64,000 nucleotides of DNA. Source: Anaeromyxobacter terrae. Its GTDB lineage: Bacteria; Myxococcota; Myxococcia; Myxococcales; Anaeromyxobacteraceae. The stretch lies in the NCBI RefSeq assembly GCF_022690685.1, contig NZ_JALCYY010000007.1:62001-126000 (forward strand). The letters are read 5' to 3'. Positions 27,439 through 35,181 of the stretch are shown one piece after another. The number at the start of each line of letters is the position of its first letter. The stretch's first letter is position 1. Below the pieces are notes generated by a model, which was not told the origin of the DNA, did not search any database, and worked only from the letters and a program-made list of their open reading frames with translations. A program made the translations under genes and the position numbers.

Positions 27439-29028
27439 TCATGCGCCCACCACCGTGCGGCTCTGTTCGCGCACGAACTGCTGCACGTACCAGGGTCCGC
27501 AGCCGCCCTTGCCGCTCGCGCCGCTGCCCTTCCAGCCGCAGAAGGGCTGAGCTCCGGGCCAGGCGCCGGTGGTGGCACCGGAGCGCTTGTTGACGTAGCA
27601 GACCCCCGCCTCCACCTCTTCGAAGAAGCGATCGACCTCCTCTCGCGCGCCGGAGAAGAGTCCGGCGGTCAGCCCGTACTCCACCTTGTTGGCCTCGGCG
27701 AGGGCCTCGTCGAAGCCACTCACCACGCCGACCGAGAGGAACGGTGCGAACAGCTCCTCCTCGAAGAGCCCGCTCCCGAGCGGCAGCTCCGCGATGGTCG
27801 GCGCGACGAAGTGGCCTCGATCGAACACGCCGCCCCGGAGCCGCTCGCCGCCGAGGAGGAGCCTGCCCTCGCGCGCGCCCTGCTCCACCGCGCGCTCCCA
27901 CCGCTTCACCGCGCGCTCGTTGATGACCGGGCCGAACCAGACGTCGCGCTGCGTGACGTCGCCCATCCGGATGGCGCGCGTCCGCTCGACGAGCCGCTCG
28001 GCGAACGACGCGGCGACGGAGCCGTAGACGTAGACGCGGCTCGTCGCGCTGCACTTCTGGTTCTGGAGGCCGAACGCCGAGCGCATCACGCCCTCGGCGG
28101 CGGCGTCGAGGTCGGCGCTGTCCGTGACGATGACGGCGTTCTTGCCGCCGAGCTCCAGCAGGCACGGCTTCACCCAGCGCTCCGAGAGGCCGTGGAAGAT
28201 GCGCATCCCGACGTCCTTCGAGCCGGTGAAGACGACGCCATCGATGAGCGGGTGGTGCCAGAGCGCGTCGCCCATCTCGCGACCGCGGCCGCTCAGGTAC
28301 TGGAACACGCCCGGCGGCACCCCGGCGTCGCGGTAGACGTCGTGCAGCGCGAGGCCGGTCCAGGGAGCGTCCTCGGCTGGCTTGTAGACGACGGCATTGC
28401 CGGTCATCAGCGCCGCCGAGGACATCCCGGTCGAGAGGGCGAGCGGGAAGTTGAATGGGGCGATGCAGGCGAAGACGCCGTAGGGGCGAAGCGTCTCGAC
28501 GTTGTGCTCGATCGGCGTCAACCGGGCCATGTCGCGGACGAAGCCGTCGTGCTCCTCCACCTGCTGACAGTAATAGTCGACGAGGTCGGCGGACTCCTCC
28601 GCGTCGCCCATCGCCTCGAGGCGGTTCTTCCCGACCTCGATGGCCATGATCGCCGCGAGCAGGAACTTCCGCTCGCGGATGAGCTCCGCCGCACGCCGCA
28701 GGATCCGCACGCGCTCCCGCCACGGCAGCGCGGCCCAGCGCCGCTGCTGCGTCTTCGCGGACCGCACCGCCCGGTCCACCTCGTCCGGGCCCGCCGCTGC
28801 GAACGTGCCGAGCACGACGCTCGTGTCGATGGGCGAGACGTCGACGATCGGCGGGCGGTCCGGACGGACGGGCTCGCCGTCGACGTGGAGCGGATGGGAC
28901 TGGCCCATCCGTGCGCGCACCTCGGCGAGCGCAGCGTCGAAGGCTCGGTGGAAGGCGTCGAGATCGACGTTCGCGGAGGTGTACGTGATCTTCTGCGGCT
29001 GATGCTGAGACGGAGCGCTGGTGGTCAT
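27439..29028 (-). CDS. Aldehyde dehydrogenase, P5CDH-like branch
   Basis: A 529-residue NAD(P)-dependent aldehyde dehydrogenase. The nucleophile is C326 in NQKCSATSR, with LELGGKNAVIV and the Asn motif APFNFPLALSTGM. The overall pattern resembles RocA/PutA-type P5C dehydrogenases. That fits a substrate with an amino group gamma to the aldehyde, such as 3-amino-6-oxohexanoate made from beta-lysine, which would cyclise like P5C. It diverges from kamA across a 111-base promoter region holding the GntR-type palindrome, and leads the minus-strand operon ALDH-GntR-catI-catJ-aminotransferase-Lrp. A role in other semialdehyde oxidation is possible. Confidence 0.9.
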   Translation of the reverse strand: MTTSAPSQHQPQKITYTSANVDLDAFHRAFDAALAEVRARMGQSHPLHVDGEPVRPDRPPIVDVSPIDTSVVLGTFAAAGPDEVDRAVRSAKTQQRRWAALPWRERVRILRRAAELIRERKFLLAAIMAIEVGKNRLEAMGDAEESADLVDYYCQQVEEHDGFVRDMARLTPIEHNVETLRPYGVFACIAPFNFPLALSTGMSSAALMTGNAVVYKPAEDAPWTGLALHDVYRDAGVPPGVFQYLSGRGREMGDALWHHPLIDGVVFTGSKDVGMRIFHGLSERWVKPCLLELGGKNAVIVTDSADLDAAAEGVMRSAFGLQNQKCSATSRVYVYGSVAASFAERLVERTRAIRMGDVTQRDVWFGPVINERAVKRWERAVEQGAREGRLLLGGERLRGGVFDRGHFVAPTIAELPLGSGLFEEELFAPFLSVGVVSGFDEALAEANKVEYGLTAGLFSGAREEVDRFFEEVEAGVCYVNKRSGATTGAWPGAQPFCGWKGSGASGKGGCGPWYVQQFVREQSRTVVGA

Positions 29029-29060
29029 CGCGGCCTCGGGGGTCAGCGGGCTTGCGAAAG

Positions 29061-29075
29061 AATATATAGTATATT
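29061..29075. promoter_or_regulatory. AT-rich palindrome, probable GntR operator
   Basis: AATATATAGTATATT has perfect 6-bp arms (AATATA and TATATT) around TAG. It is strikingly AT-rich for this genome and resembles FCD-type GntR operators. It lies 33 bases before the aldehyde dehydrogenase start and 65 before kamA, where it could control both directions. Confidence 0.6.
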
Positions 29076-29139
29076 ATCTCTGCCGAGCGCAAGCACGCCC
29101 GGCTCCTCGCGAGCCGTTTCACCCACCGTCGAGGTCGCC

Positions 29140-30546
29140 ATGCGGAGCACGATGAGCCCGGCCCTGGGGCCGGAGAAGGCCGAGCAGCCCCTCCTCTATG
29201 CCTATGCTCCGGCGCGCGAACGATCCGAGCCGGACTGGACCCGCATCCCCGGCTTCCGCGGCGTGAGCCGGGCCGAGTGGGAAGACGCCACCTGGCAGCG
29301 CCGGCACACGGTGAAGAGCGTGCGCGAGCTGAAGGGCGCGCTCGGAGCGCTCCTCCCCGACGATCTCGCCGAGGGCATCGCGCTCGATCAGGCGAGGCGG
29401 GCGACGATGTCGATCCTGATCCCGCCGCACATGCTGAACACGATGGACGTCGCGGAGCTGTGGAGCGATCCCGTGCGGCGCTACATGCTGCCCGCCCTGG
29501 CGGATCGGCGGGCGGACTGGCCCGACCACCCGAGGGCGTCGCGCGACAGCCTGCACGAGCACGACATGTGGGTCGCGGAGGGGCTCACCCACCGTTACCC
29601 TACGAAGGTCCTCGCGGAGCTCGTCGCGACGTGCCCGCAATATTGCGGTCACTGCACGCGGATGGACCTCGTGGGGAACGACGTGCCGGCGGTGACGAAG
29701 CTCCGGTTCGAGCTGCCGCAGCAGCGTCGATTCGGGGCGATGCTCGACTATCTCCGGAGGACACCGACGGTGCGGGACGTCGTGGTCTCCGGCGGAGACA
29801 TCGCGAACCTGCACATCACCCAGCTCGAGCCCTTCGTCAGCGCGCTGCTCGACATCCCGAGCATCCGCGACATTCGGCTCGCCTCGAAGGCCCTCGCCGG
29901 CCTGCCCCAGCACTACCTGCAGGACGACGTCCTCGCGGGCCTGGAGCGGCTCTCGAGGAAGGCGTTCGAGCGCGGCGTGGATCTCGCCATCCATACCCAC
30001 GTCAACACCGCCCAGCAGGTGACCCCGCTCCTCGCGAAGGCGACCCGGAAGCTGCTCGAGATGGGCTTCCGCGACGTGCGGAACCAGGGCGTGCTGCTAC
30101 GCGGCGTGAACGCTACGTCGAAGGATCTGCTGGACCTCTGCTTCGCGCTGCTCGATCACGCCAACGTCCTTCCGTACTACTTCTACATGTGCGACATGCT
30201 GCCGAACAGCGAGCACTGGCGCGTGGCGCTCTTCGAGGCGCAGCAGCTGCAGCACGACATCATGGGCTATCTGCCCGGCTTCGCGACGCCGCGTATCGTC
30301 TGCGACGTCCCGTTCGTCGGCAAACGCTGGGTCCACCAGGTCGCAGAGTACGACCGAGAGAAGGGCATCAGCCGCTGGACCAAGAATTACCTCACGCCCC
30401 TCGAGCGGGGCGACCCCGAGGCGATGCGCCGTCGGTACGACTACTACGACCCGATCTACACCCTCCCCGAGTCAGGGCAGGCCTGGTGGCGGCGGCAGGC
30501 GAGGGCTGGCGAGCACGCCGAGTCGCACGGCGCGCTGGACGCTTAG
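29140..30546 (+). CDS. kamA: KamA family radical SAM aminomutase (lysine 2,3-aminomutase-like)
   Basis: A 468-residue radical SAM/PLP protein. The cluster motif is C165-PQY-C169-GH-C172, preceded by the KamA-typical LTHRYPTKVLAELV. The probable PLP lysine is K395 in PFVGKRWV, at the place of the GGGGK lysine of classical KamA. The text after the cluster, TRMDLVGNDVPAVT, differs from the TRRR.AG of Clostridium and Bacillus enzymes, so this is a divergent branch and substrate (lysine, glutamate, ornithine) is not certain. Lysine to beta-lysine fits the neighbours best. GAGG precedes the ATG, and the next gene's ribosome site overlaps its stop. Confidence 0.87.
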   Translation: MRSTMSPALGPEKAEQPLLYAYAPARERSEPDWTRIPGFRGVSRAEWEDATWQRRHTVKSVRELKGALGALLPDDLAEGIALDQARRATMSILIPPHMLNTMDVAELWSDPVRRYMLPALADRRADWPDHPRASRDSLHEHDMWVAEGLTHRYPTKVLAELVATCPQYCGHCTRMDLVGNDVPAVTKLRFELPQQRRFGAMLDYLRRTPTVRDVVVSGGDIANLHITQLEPFVSALLDIPSIRDIRLASKALAGLPQHYLQDDVLAGLERLSRKAFERGVDLAIHTHVNTAQQVTPLLAKATRKLLEMGFRDVRNQGVLLRGVNATSKDLLDLCFALLDHANVLPYYFYMCDMLPNSEHWRVALFEAQQLQHDIMGYLPGFATPRIVCDVPFVGKRWVHQVAEYDREKGISRWTKNYLTPLERGDPEAMRRRYDYYDPIYTLPESGQAWWRRQARAGEHAESHGALDA

Positions 30547-30555
30547 GAGGCGCCG

Positions 30556-31881
30556 ATGGAGACCCGAAGCTACCCGCGCGTGGCGACGCCCCTCCCCGGC
30601 CCGAAGGGCAGGGCCATCATCGAGCGTGACGCTCAGTTCACGTCCACGTCGTACATCAAGGAGTATCCGCTCGTGATGAGCGGCGGCTCCGGCGCGATGG
30701 TCGAGGACGCCGACGGCAACCGGTTCATCGACTTCATGGCGGGGATCGCGGTCTCCGCGACCGGCTACAACCACCCGGAGGTCGTCGGCGCCGTGTGCCG
30801 GCAGGCGGAGCGGTTCTTCCACATCTGCGGGACGGACTTCTACTACGACGTCTTCGCCCGGCTCGCCGAGCGGCTGGCGCGGCTCGCGCCCGGCCCGAGC
30901 CGCAAGCGCGCGTTCCTGACCAACTCCGGCACCGAGGCCATCGAGGGCGCCATCAAGCTGGCGCGCTTCCACACGCGGCGGCCGGCGCTCATCGCCTTCC
31001 ACGGCGCGTTCCACGGCCGGAGCTACGGCGCGATGAGCCTCACCTCGAGCAAGGCGAAGCAGCACCAGCACTTCGGTCCCTTCCTGCCAGACGTGCACCA
31101 TGTGCCGTACTGCAACCCTTACCGCAGCTCTGCGAGCGATCCTGCGGAGTGCGTGCGCGCGACGATCCGCGCGATCGAAGAGGACCTCTTCACGCGGCAC
31201 GTGGCCCCGGAGGACGTCGCGGCCATCTTCGTCGAGCCTCTCCAGGGCGAGGGCGGCTACGTGGTCCCGCCGGACGGCTTCCTGCGCGCGCTGAGGCAGC
31301 TCTGCGATCGGCACGGGATACTGCTCGTCGCGGACGAGGTGCAGAGCGGCGTGGGCCGGACCGGCAAGATGTGGGCCTGCGAGTGGGAGGACGTCGAGCC
31401 GGACATCCTCGTCACGGCCAAGGGCCTGGGCTCTGGCATGCCGATCGGAGCCCTCGTCGCGAAGGACGCGGTCATGAGCTGGAAGGCGGGCTCACATGGG
31501 TCGACGTTCGGTGGGAACGCGGTCTCCTGTGCGGCGGCGCTTGCCACGCTCGACGTCGTGGAGCGGACGCTGCCCCGCGTGCGCGCCATGGGAGAGCGGA
31601 TGCTGTCCCGCGCGCGCCAGATCATGGACCGGTGCCCCATCGTCGGTGACGTGCGCGGGCGAGGACTGATGATCGGGGTCGAGCTCGTGAAGGACCGCCG
31701 AACGAAGGAGCCGCACGAGGACGCCATCGACCGGATCACGCAGCGCGCGTTCCGCAACGGGCTCCTGCTGCTCGCGTGCGGCAGGAGCACCTTCCGCCTC
31801 GCGCCCCCGCTCGTGCTCGACGAGTACGACGTGGACGTGGGCATGGACATCTTCGAGAAGTGCCTGCGGGAGGAGTCCTGA
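30556..31881 (+). CDS. Class III aminotransferase, GabT/ornithine-lysine omega type
   Basis: A 441-residue PLP aminotransferase. The PLP lysine is K289 in TAKGLGSGMP; NSGTEAIEGAIKLAR and ADEVQSGVGRTGKMWA follow the 4-aminobutyrate/omega-amino acid branch. It starts nine bases after the kamA stop with a TAGGAGG ribosome site formed partly by that stop, so it is coupled to kamA. Proposed role: remove the 6-amino group of beta-lysine to give 3-amino-6-oxohexanoate, by analogy with ornithine aminotransferase on a one-carbon shorter substrate. 4-Aminobutyrate transamination is the main alternative. Confidence 0.9.
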   Translation: METRSYPRVATPLPGPKGRAIIERDAQFTSTSYIKEYPLVMSGGSGAMVEDADGNRFIDFMAGIAVSATGYNHPEVVGAVCRQAERFFHICGTDFYYDVFARLAERLARLAPGPSRKRAFLTNSGTEAIEGAIKLARFHTRRPALIAFHGAFHGRSYGAMSLTSSKAKQHQHFGPFLPDVHHVPYCNPYRSSASDPAECVRATIRAIEEDLFTRHVAPEDVAAIFVEPLQGEGGYVVPPDGFLRALRQLCDRHGILLVADEVQSGVGRTGKMWACEWEDVEPDILVTAKGLGSGMPIGALVAKDAVMSWKAGSHGSTFGGNAVSCAAALATLDVVERTLPRVRAMGERMLSRARQIMDRCPIVGDVRGRGLMIGVELVKDRRTKEPHEDAIDRITQRAFRNGLLLLACGRSTFRLAPPLVLDEYDVDVGMDIFEKCLREES

Positions 31882-32051
31882 TCTACGGGCGGGCGAGCGG
31901 CGGGGCTCGCCGTGCGCGAGCTCCGCGCTCCCGTCCGGCAGCCGAGACGCGGCACGTCCGCTGCGACCGCGCCGCTTTCGAGCACGGCGCGCCACGGCGC
32001 GATCGTTCCGGCGACCCTTCCCCTGCCCGCTCGTGCGGCGTACAAGAGGCG

Positions 32052-32306
32052 ATGTCCGACGCGCGCAAGCAGTCGCTGTACTTCCCGGAGGAGATGCTCC
32101 AGCAGGTGCAGGAGGAGGCGATCCGGCAGGACCGATCGCTCTCCTGGATCGTGCAGCACGCGTGGCGGCTCGCGCGGGAGCGGATCTCGCGGCTGCCCAG
32201 CAGTGGCGTCGCCATGCCCGCCCCGTCACCGATCGTGGAGGCCGTGAGCGAGCTCGCGACCGGCGCGCCCGCCCAGTCTGCCTCCGGCGACGCGGCGAAG
32301 GGCTAG
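32052..32306 (+). CDS. Small myxobacterial regulatory protein, TIGR04563 type
   Basis: An 84-residue protein beginning MSDARKQSLYFPEEMLQQV and continuing QEEAIRQDRSLSWIVQHAWRLAR. This strand-helix-helix core matches the TIGR04563 family, known mainly in myxobacteria and resembling ribbon-helix-helix DNA-binding proteins. The C-terminal half is a low-complexity Ala/Pro tail. The ATG at 32052 follows AAGAGG. The acyltransferase gene begins seven bases after the stop, so they may be one transcript. Target DNA is unknown. Confidence 0.8.
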   Translation: MSDARKQSLYFPEEMLQQVQEEAIRQDRSLSWIVQHAWRLARERISRLPSSGVAMPAPSPIVEAVSELATGAPAQSASGDAAKG

Positions 32307-32313
32307 CGCGCGC

Positions 32314-33237
32314 GTGGCAGCCACCGGCTGGAAGCGCGTGCGCCGCGCCGCGCGCGCGGCGGTGATCCTCGCGTTCGTCCGCGCCCTGACGATCATGCCG
32401 CTCGGGCTCGGACTCGCGCTCGGCGGCGCGCTCGGCCGGCTCGCCTGGCACCTCTCCCCCCGGATGCGGCGCGAGATGCGGGCGAGCCTCGCCGCGGCCT
32501 TCCCGGCGAAGGACGACGCGGAGCGCGACGCCATCGCGCGCGCCAGCCTCGTGCACCTGGGCTGGCTCGGCGGCGAGGTGATCACGCTGCGGAGGTGGGC
32601 GCCGCGGATGGACGACTACGTCGAGGCGTCCGCCGAGGCGATCTCGACGCTGGAGCGCGCGCTGGCGCGGGGCAAGGGGATCATCCTCGTGCTCGGGCAC
32701 ATCGGGAACTGGGAGCTCACCTGCCGGCTCTCCCGGTACGTGCAGCCGAACGCCGCCATCGCGAAGCGAAGCTGGCACGCGAGCATCGACGCGCTGGCGG
32801 CGCGGGCCCGCGCCGAGCACGGCGTCGAGACCTTCTGGCGGGACGACCCGGCGACGGGCCGCGCCATGCTGAAGCTCTTCAAGCAGGGCGGCACGCTCGG
32901 CATCCTGATCGATCAGGACATCCGCGACGTGCAGAGCGTCTTCGTCCCGTTCTTCGGACGCGCCGCCGCGACCCCTCGCGCGCCGGCCGACCTCGCGCTG
33001 CGCTTCGGGGCGGCCGTCCTGGTCGTGACCTGCCATCGGCGCGGCGCGCGCCCGGGGGACGGTCACCGCCTCGAGGTGACGGAGGTCCCGTACGACCGAG
33101 AGCCCACGGATCGCGAGGCGGAGGTGGTCCGGCTCACCGGCGCGTGCGTCGCGCTGCAGGAGGAGGCCATCCGCCGTCATCCCGCCGAGTGGGTCTGGAT
33201 GCACCAGCGGTGGAAGTCGGCGCCGCCCAGCGCGTAG
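32314..33237 (+). CDS. Lysophospholipid/lipid A acyltransferase (LpxL/HtrB family)
   Basis: A 307-residue membrane-associated acyltransferase. A hydrophobic N-terminal segment (ILAFVRALTIMPLGLGLALGGAL) is followed by the catalytic H129-IGNW-E134 motif and by DQDIRDVQSVFVPFFGR, typical of the LpxL/HtrB group that adds secondary acyl chains to lipid A. No other lipid A gene is nearby; an acyl role in another lipid is possible. The start is a GTG seven bases after the TIGR04563 stop, without a strong ribosome site, which points to translational coupling. Confidence 0.87.
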   Translation: MAATGWKRVRRAARAAVILAFVRALTIMPLGLGLALGGALGRLAWHLSPRMRREMRASLAAAFPAKDDAERDAIARASLVHLGWLGGEVITLRRWAPRMDDYVEASAEAISTLERALARGKGIILVLGHIGNWELTCRLSRYVQPNAAIAKRSWHASIDALAARARAEHGVETFWRDDPATGRAMLKLFKQGGTLGILIDQDIRDVQSVFVPFFGRAAATPRAPADLALRFGAAVLVVTCHRRGARPGDGHRLEVTEVPYDREPTDREAEVVRLTGACVALQEEAIRRHPAEWVWMHQRWKSAPPSA

Positions 33238-33248
33238 GGGGCGCAGCT

Positions 33249-33548
33249 CTAGCTGTCCCCGGCCCTCGCCCCGCCGCCGTGGGGATCCACGCCGTCGTGG
33301 GCGTGCCGTTGATGGCGCATCAGCGCGTCGGCCAGGGACAGCGGCCCGGAGGCGACGTCGTCGTCGTCGATGACGATGACGTCAGGCGACGTGGGCGGGG
33401 GAAGATTCGCCGCCGCGACGACCAGCAGCGCGGCCGGGACGAGCTGCCGAAGCCAGCCGAGGATGGAGCGCGTCCGCCTCCCGGGCTGGACCACGATCAC
33501 GAGCTTCGGGGGTCTTGAATCCAGCCACTGCTCTCCGAGTGCGCTCAT
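33249..33548 (-). CDS. Small single-span membrane protein, unknown
   Basis: A 99-residue protein with a hydrophobic segment at about 32-48 (RQLVPAALLVVAAANLP) and an acidic run IDDDD after it. The C-terminus is His- and Gly-rich (HQRHAHDGVDPHGGG), perhaps metal-binding. GGAGGCAGTC precedes the ATG at good spacing, which supports translation. No family recognised. It is 11 bases from the end of the converging acyltransferase gene and downstream of the DegP-like gene on the same strand. Confidence 0.6.
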   Translation of the reverse strand: MSALGEQWLDSRPPKLVIVVQPGRRTRSILGWLRQLVPAALLVVAAANLPPPTSPDVIVIDDDDVASGPLSLADALMRHQRHAHDGVDPHGGGARAGDS

Positions 33549-33647
33549 GGACTGCCTCCGCCTCGCGGCCTGCGCGTCATCGGCGTCGGGCCCCGCGCAC
33601 CTCGCTCACCGGCTCCCGGCGGGCGGTGCGCGGGGCGTGCTCCCGGC

Positions 33648-35108
33648 TCAACCCAGGTCGATCGGAACGAAGATGCGCGCCTCACCCCGCTCCACGAGCA
33701 GGGCCACGTGCTTGTCGGCCTTCGCGGCGAGCCCCCGGAGCTGCTCCACGCTCGTGACCGGAGTGCCGTTCAGGGCGAGCACCACGTCGCCGGGCTGGAT
33801 GCCCGCGCGGGCGGCGGGACCCTGGACCTCTTCCACCACCGCCCCGCCCGTCACGCCCACCTGCTGCGCCTCCTCGGGGGTCAGCGGCCGGACCGCGAGA
33901 CCGAGCCGCCCGCGGGAGTCGTGCTCCGGCGTGGCCGCCGCGGTGGCGTCCTTCGCCTCCCCCACCTGGACCTCGAGCTCGCGCCGCCGGCGGTCGCGCC
34001 AGACCTCCAGCTTCGCGCGGGTTCCGGGCGGGAGATCGGCGATGCGCGGAGGAAGGTCGGACGAGCCGGAGACCTCCTTCCCGTCGAGCGCCAGGATGAC
34101 GTCGCCGGCCTTCAGGCCCGCCTTCGCCGCCGGGCTCCCGTTCTCGACGGAGCTCACCAGGGCGCCGCCGGGCTTCGGCAGCCCGAAGGACTCGCCCAGC
34201 GACTGGTCCACGTCCTGGACCGTCACGCCCAGCCGGCCGCGGGTGACCTTGCCGTGGGCGAGGAGCTGCTGCTCGACCTTCATCGCGACGTCGATCGGGA
34301 TGGCGAAGGACAGGCCCATGTAGCCGCCCGACTGCGAGTAGATCTGGGAGTTGATCCCGATGACGTCGCCCGCGGTGTCGAAGAGCGGGCCCCCCGAGTT
34401 GCCGGGGTTGACCGCCACGTCGGTCTGGAGGAACTGGACGTACCCCTCGCCGGGGAGCGAACGGGACTGCCCCGACACGATCCCGGCGGTCGCGCTGTTC
34501 TCGAAGCCGAAGGGTGAGCCGATGGCCAGGACCCACTGGCCGACGCGGGTCGGCGCGGGATCGCCGACCTTCACGGTGGGGAGGTCCTTCGCGTCGATCT
34601 TCAGCACCGCGACGTCGGTGGTCTTGTCGACGCCGATCACCTTCGCGGGGAACTCGCGCTTGTCGGTGAGCTTCACCTTCACCTCGCTGGCGCCGGCCAC
34701 CACGTGGGCGTTGGTGAGGATGACGCCGTCGGCCTTCACGATGAAGCCGGAGCCCAGGCCGCGCGTGAGCAGGTGGTCGCCGCCCTCGGGCGGGTGGAAG
34801 CGCCTGAAGAACGGGTAGAGGGGATCGTTCGGATCCAGCTGCCCGAAGGGCGAGCCCGCCGCGGCGGTCTTCAGCGTGCCGGTCGTGCTCACGTTCACGA
34901 CCGCCGGCCCGTACCGCTGCACGATGGCGCTGAAGTCCGGCAGCGCCGCGGCCGCGGCCGGCGCGGCGACGGGGACGGCCGGCGCGGGCTTCTCGACGCC
35001 GCCGGCCTCCGCGGAGGCCATCGCTCGGCCCCGGTACAGGTAGCCGCCGGCGAGCGCGGCGACGAGCGCGGCCGTCACGGCGGTGCCCTTGATGAGTCTG
35101 CGTGGCAT
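33648..35108 (-). CDS. degP: DegP/HtrA-like periplasmic serine protease
   Basis: A 486-residue protease. An N-terminal signal or anchor (GTAVTAALVAALAGGYLY) is followed by the trypsin-like domain with the triad H135 (TNAHVV), D165 (TTDVAVLKI) and S238 (GNSGGPL). Two PDZ domains occupy about 285-380 and 395-480. This is the DegP/DegQ layout for degrading or refolding damaged envelope proteins. The start at 35108 is preceded by GGAAGGAG. It follows a two-component pair on the same strand by 73 bases, which suggests that the pair senses envelope stress and controls it. Confidence 0.95.
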   Translation of the reverse strand: MPRRLIKGTAVTAALVAALAGGYLYRGRAMASAEAGGVEKPAPAVPVAAPAAAAALPDFSAIVQRYGPAVVNVSTTGTLKTAAAGSPFGQLDPNDPLYPFFRRFHPPEGGDHLLTRGLGSGFIVKADGVILTNAHVVAGASEVKVKLTDKREFPAKVIGVDKTTDVAVLKIDAKDLPTVKVGDPAPTRVGQWVLAIGSPFGFENSATAGIVSGQSRSLPGEGYVQFLQTDVAVNPGNSGGPLFDTAGDVIGINSQIYSQSGGYMGLSFAIPIDVAMKVEQQLLAHGKVTRGRLGVTVQDVDQSLGESFGLPKPGGALVSSVENGSPAAKAGLKAGDVILALDGKEVSGSSDLPPRIADLPPGTRAKLEVWRDRRRRELEVQVGEAKDATAAATPEHDSRGRLGLAVRPLTPEEAQQVGVTGGAVVEEVQGPAARAGIQPGDVVLALNGTPVTSVEQLRGLAAKADKHVALLVERGEARIFVPIDLG

Positions 35109-35181
35109 GTCTGCTCCTTCCATTCGCGCCCTTCTCTCGAGGGCTCGGCACGAACGGTAAGGGGCGAGGCTTAAGGGGCGC

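Noticed and set aside
23618-31881. Classical lysine fermentation cluster
   Set aside because: No kamDE, kdd, kce or kal-type genes are present; the gene set fits 3-oxoadipate chemistry instead.
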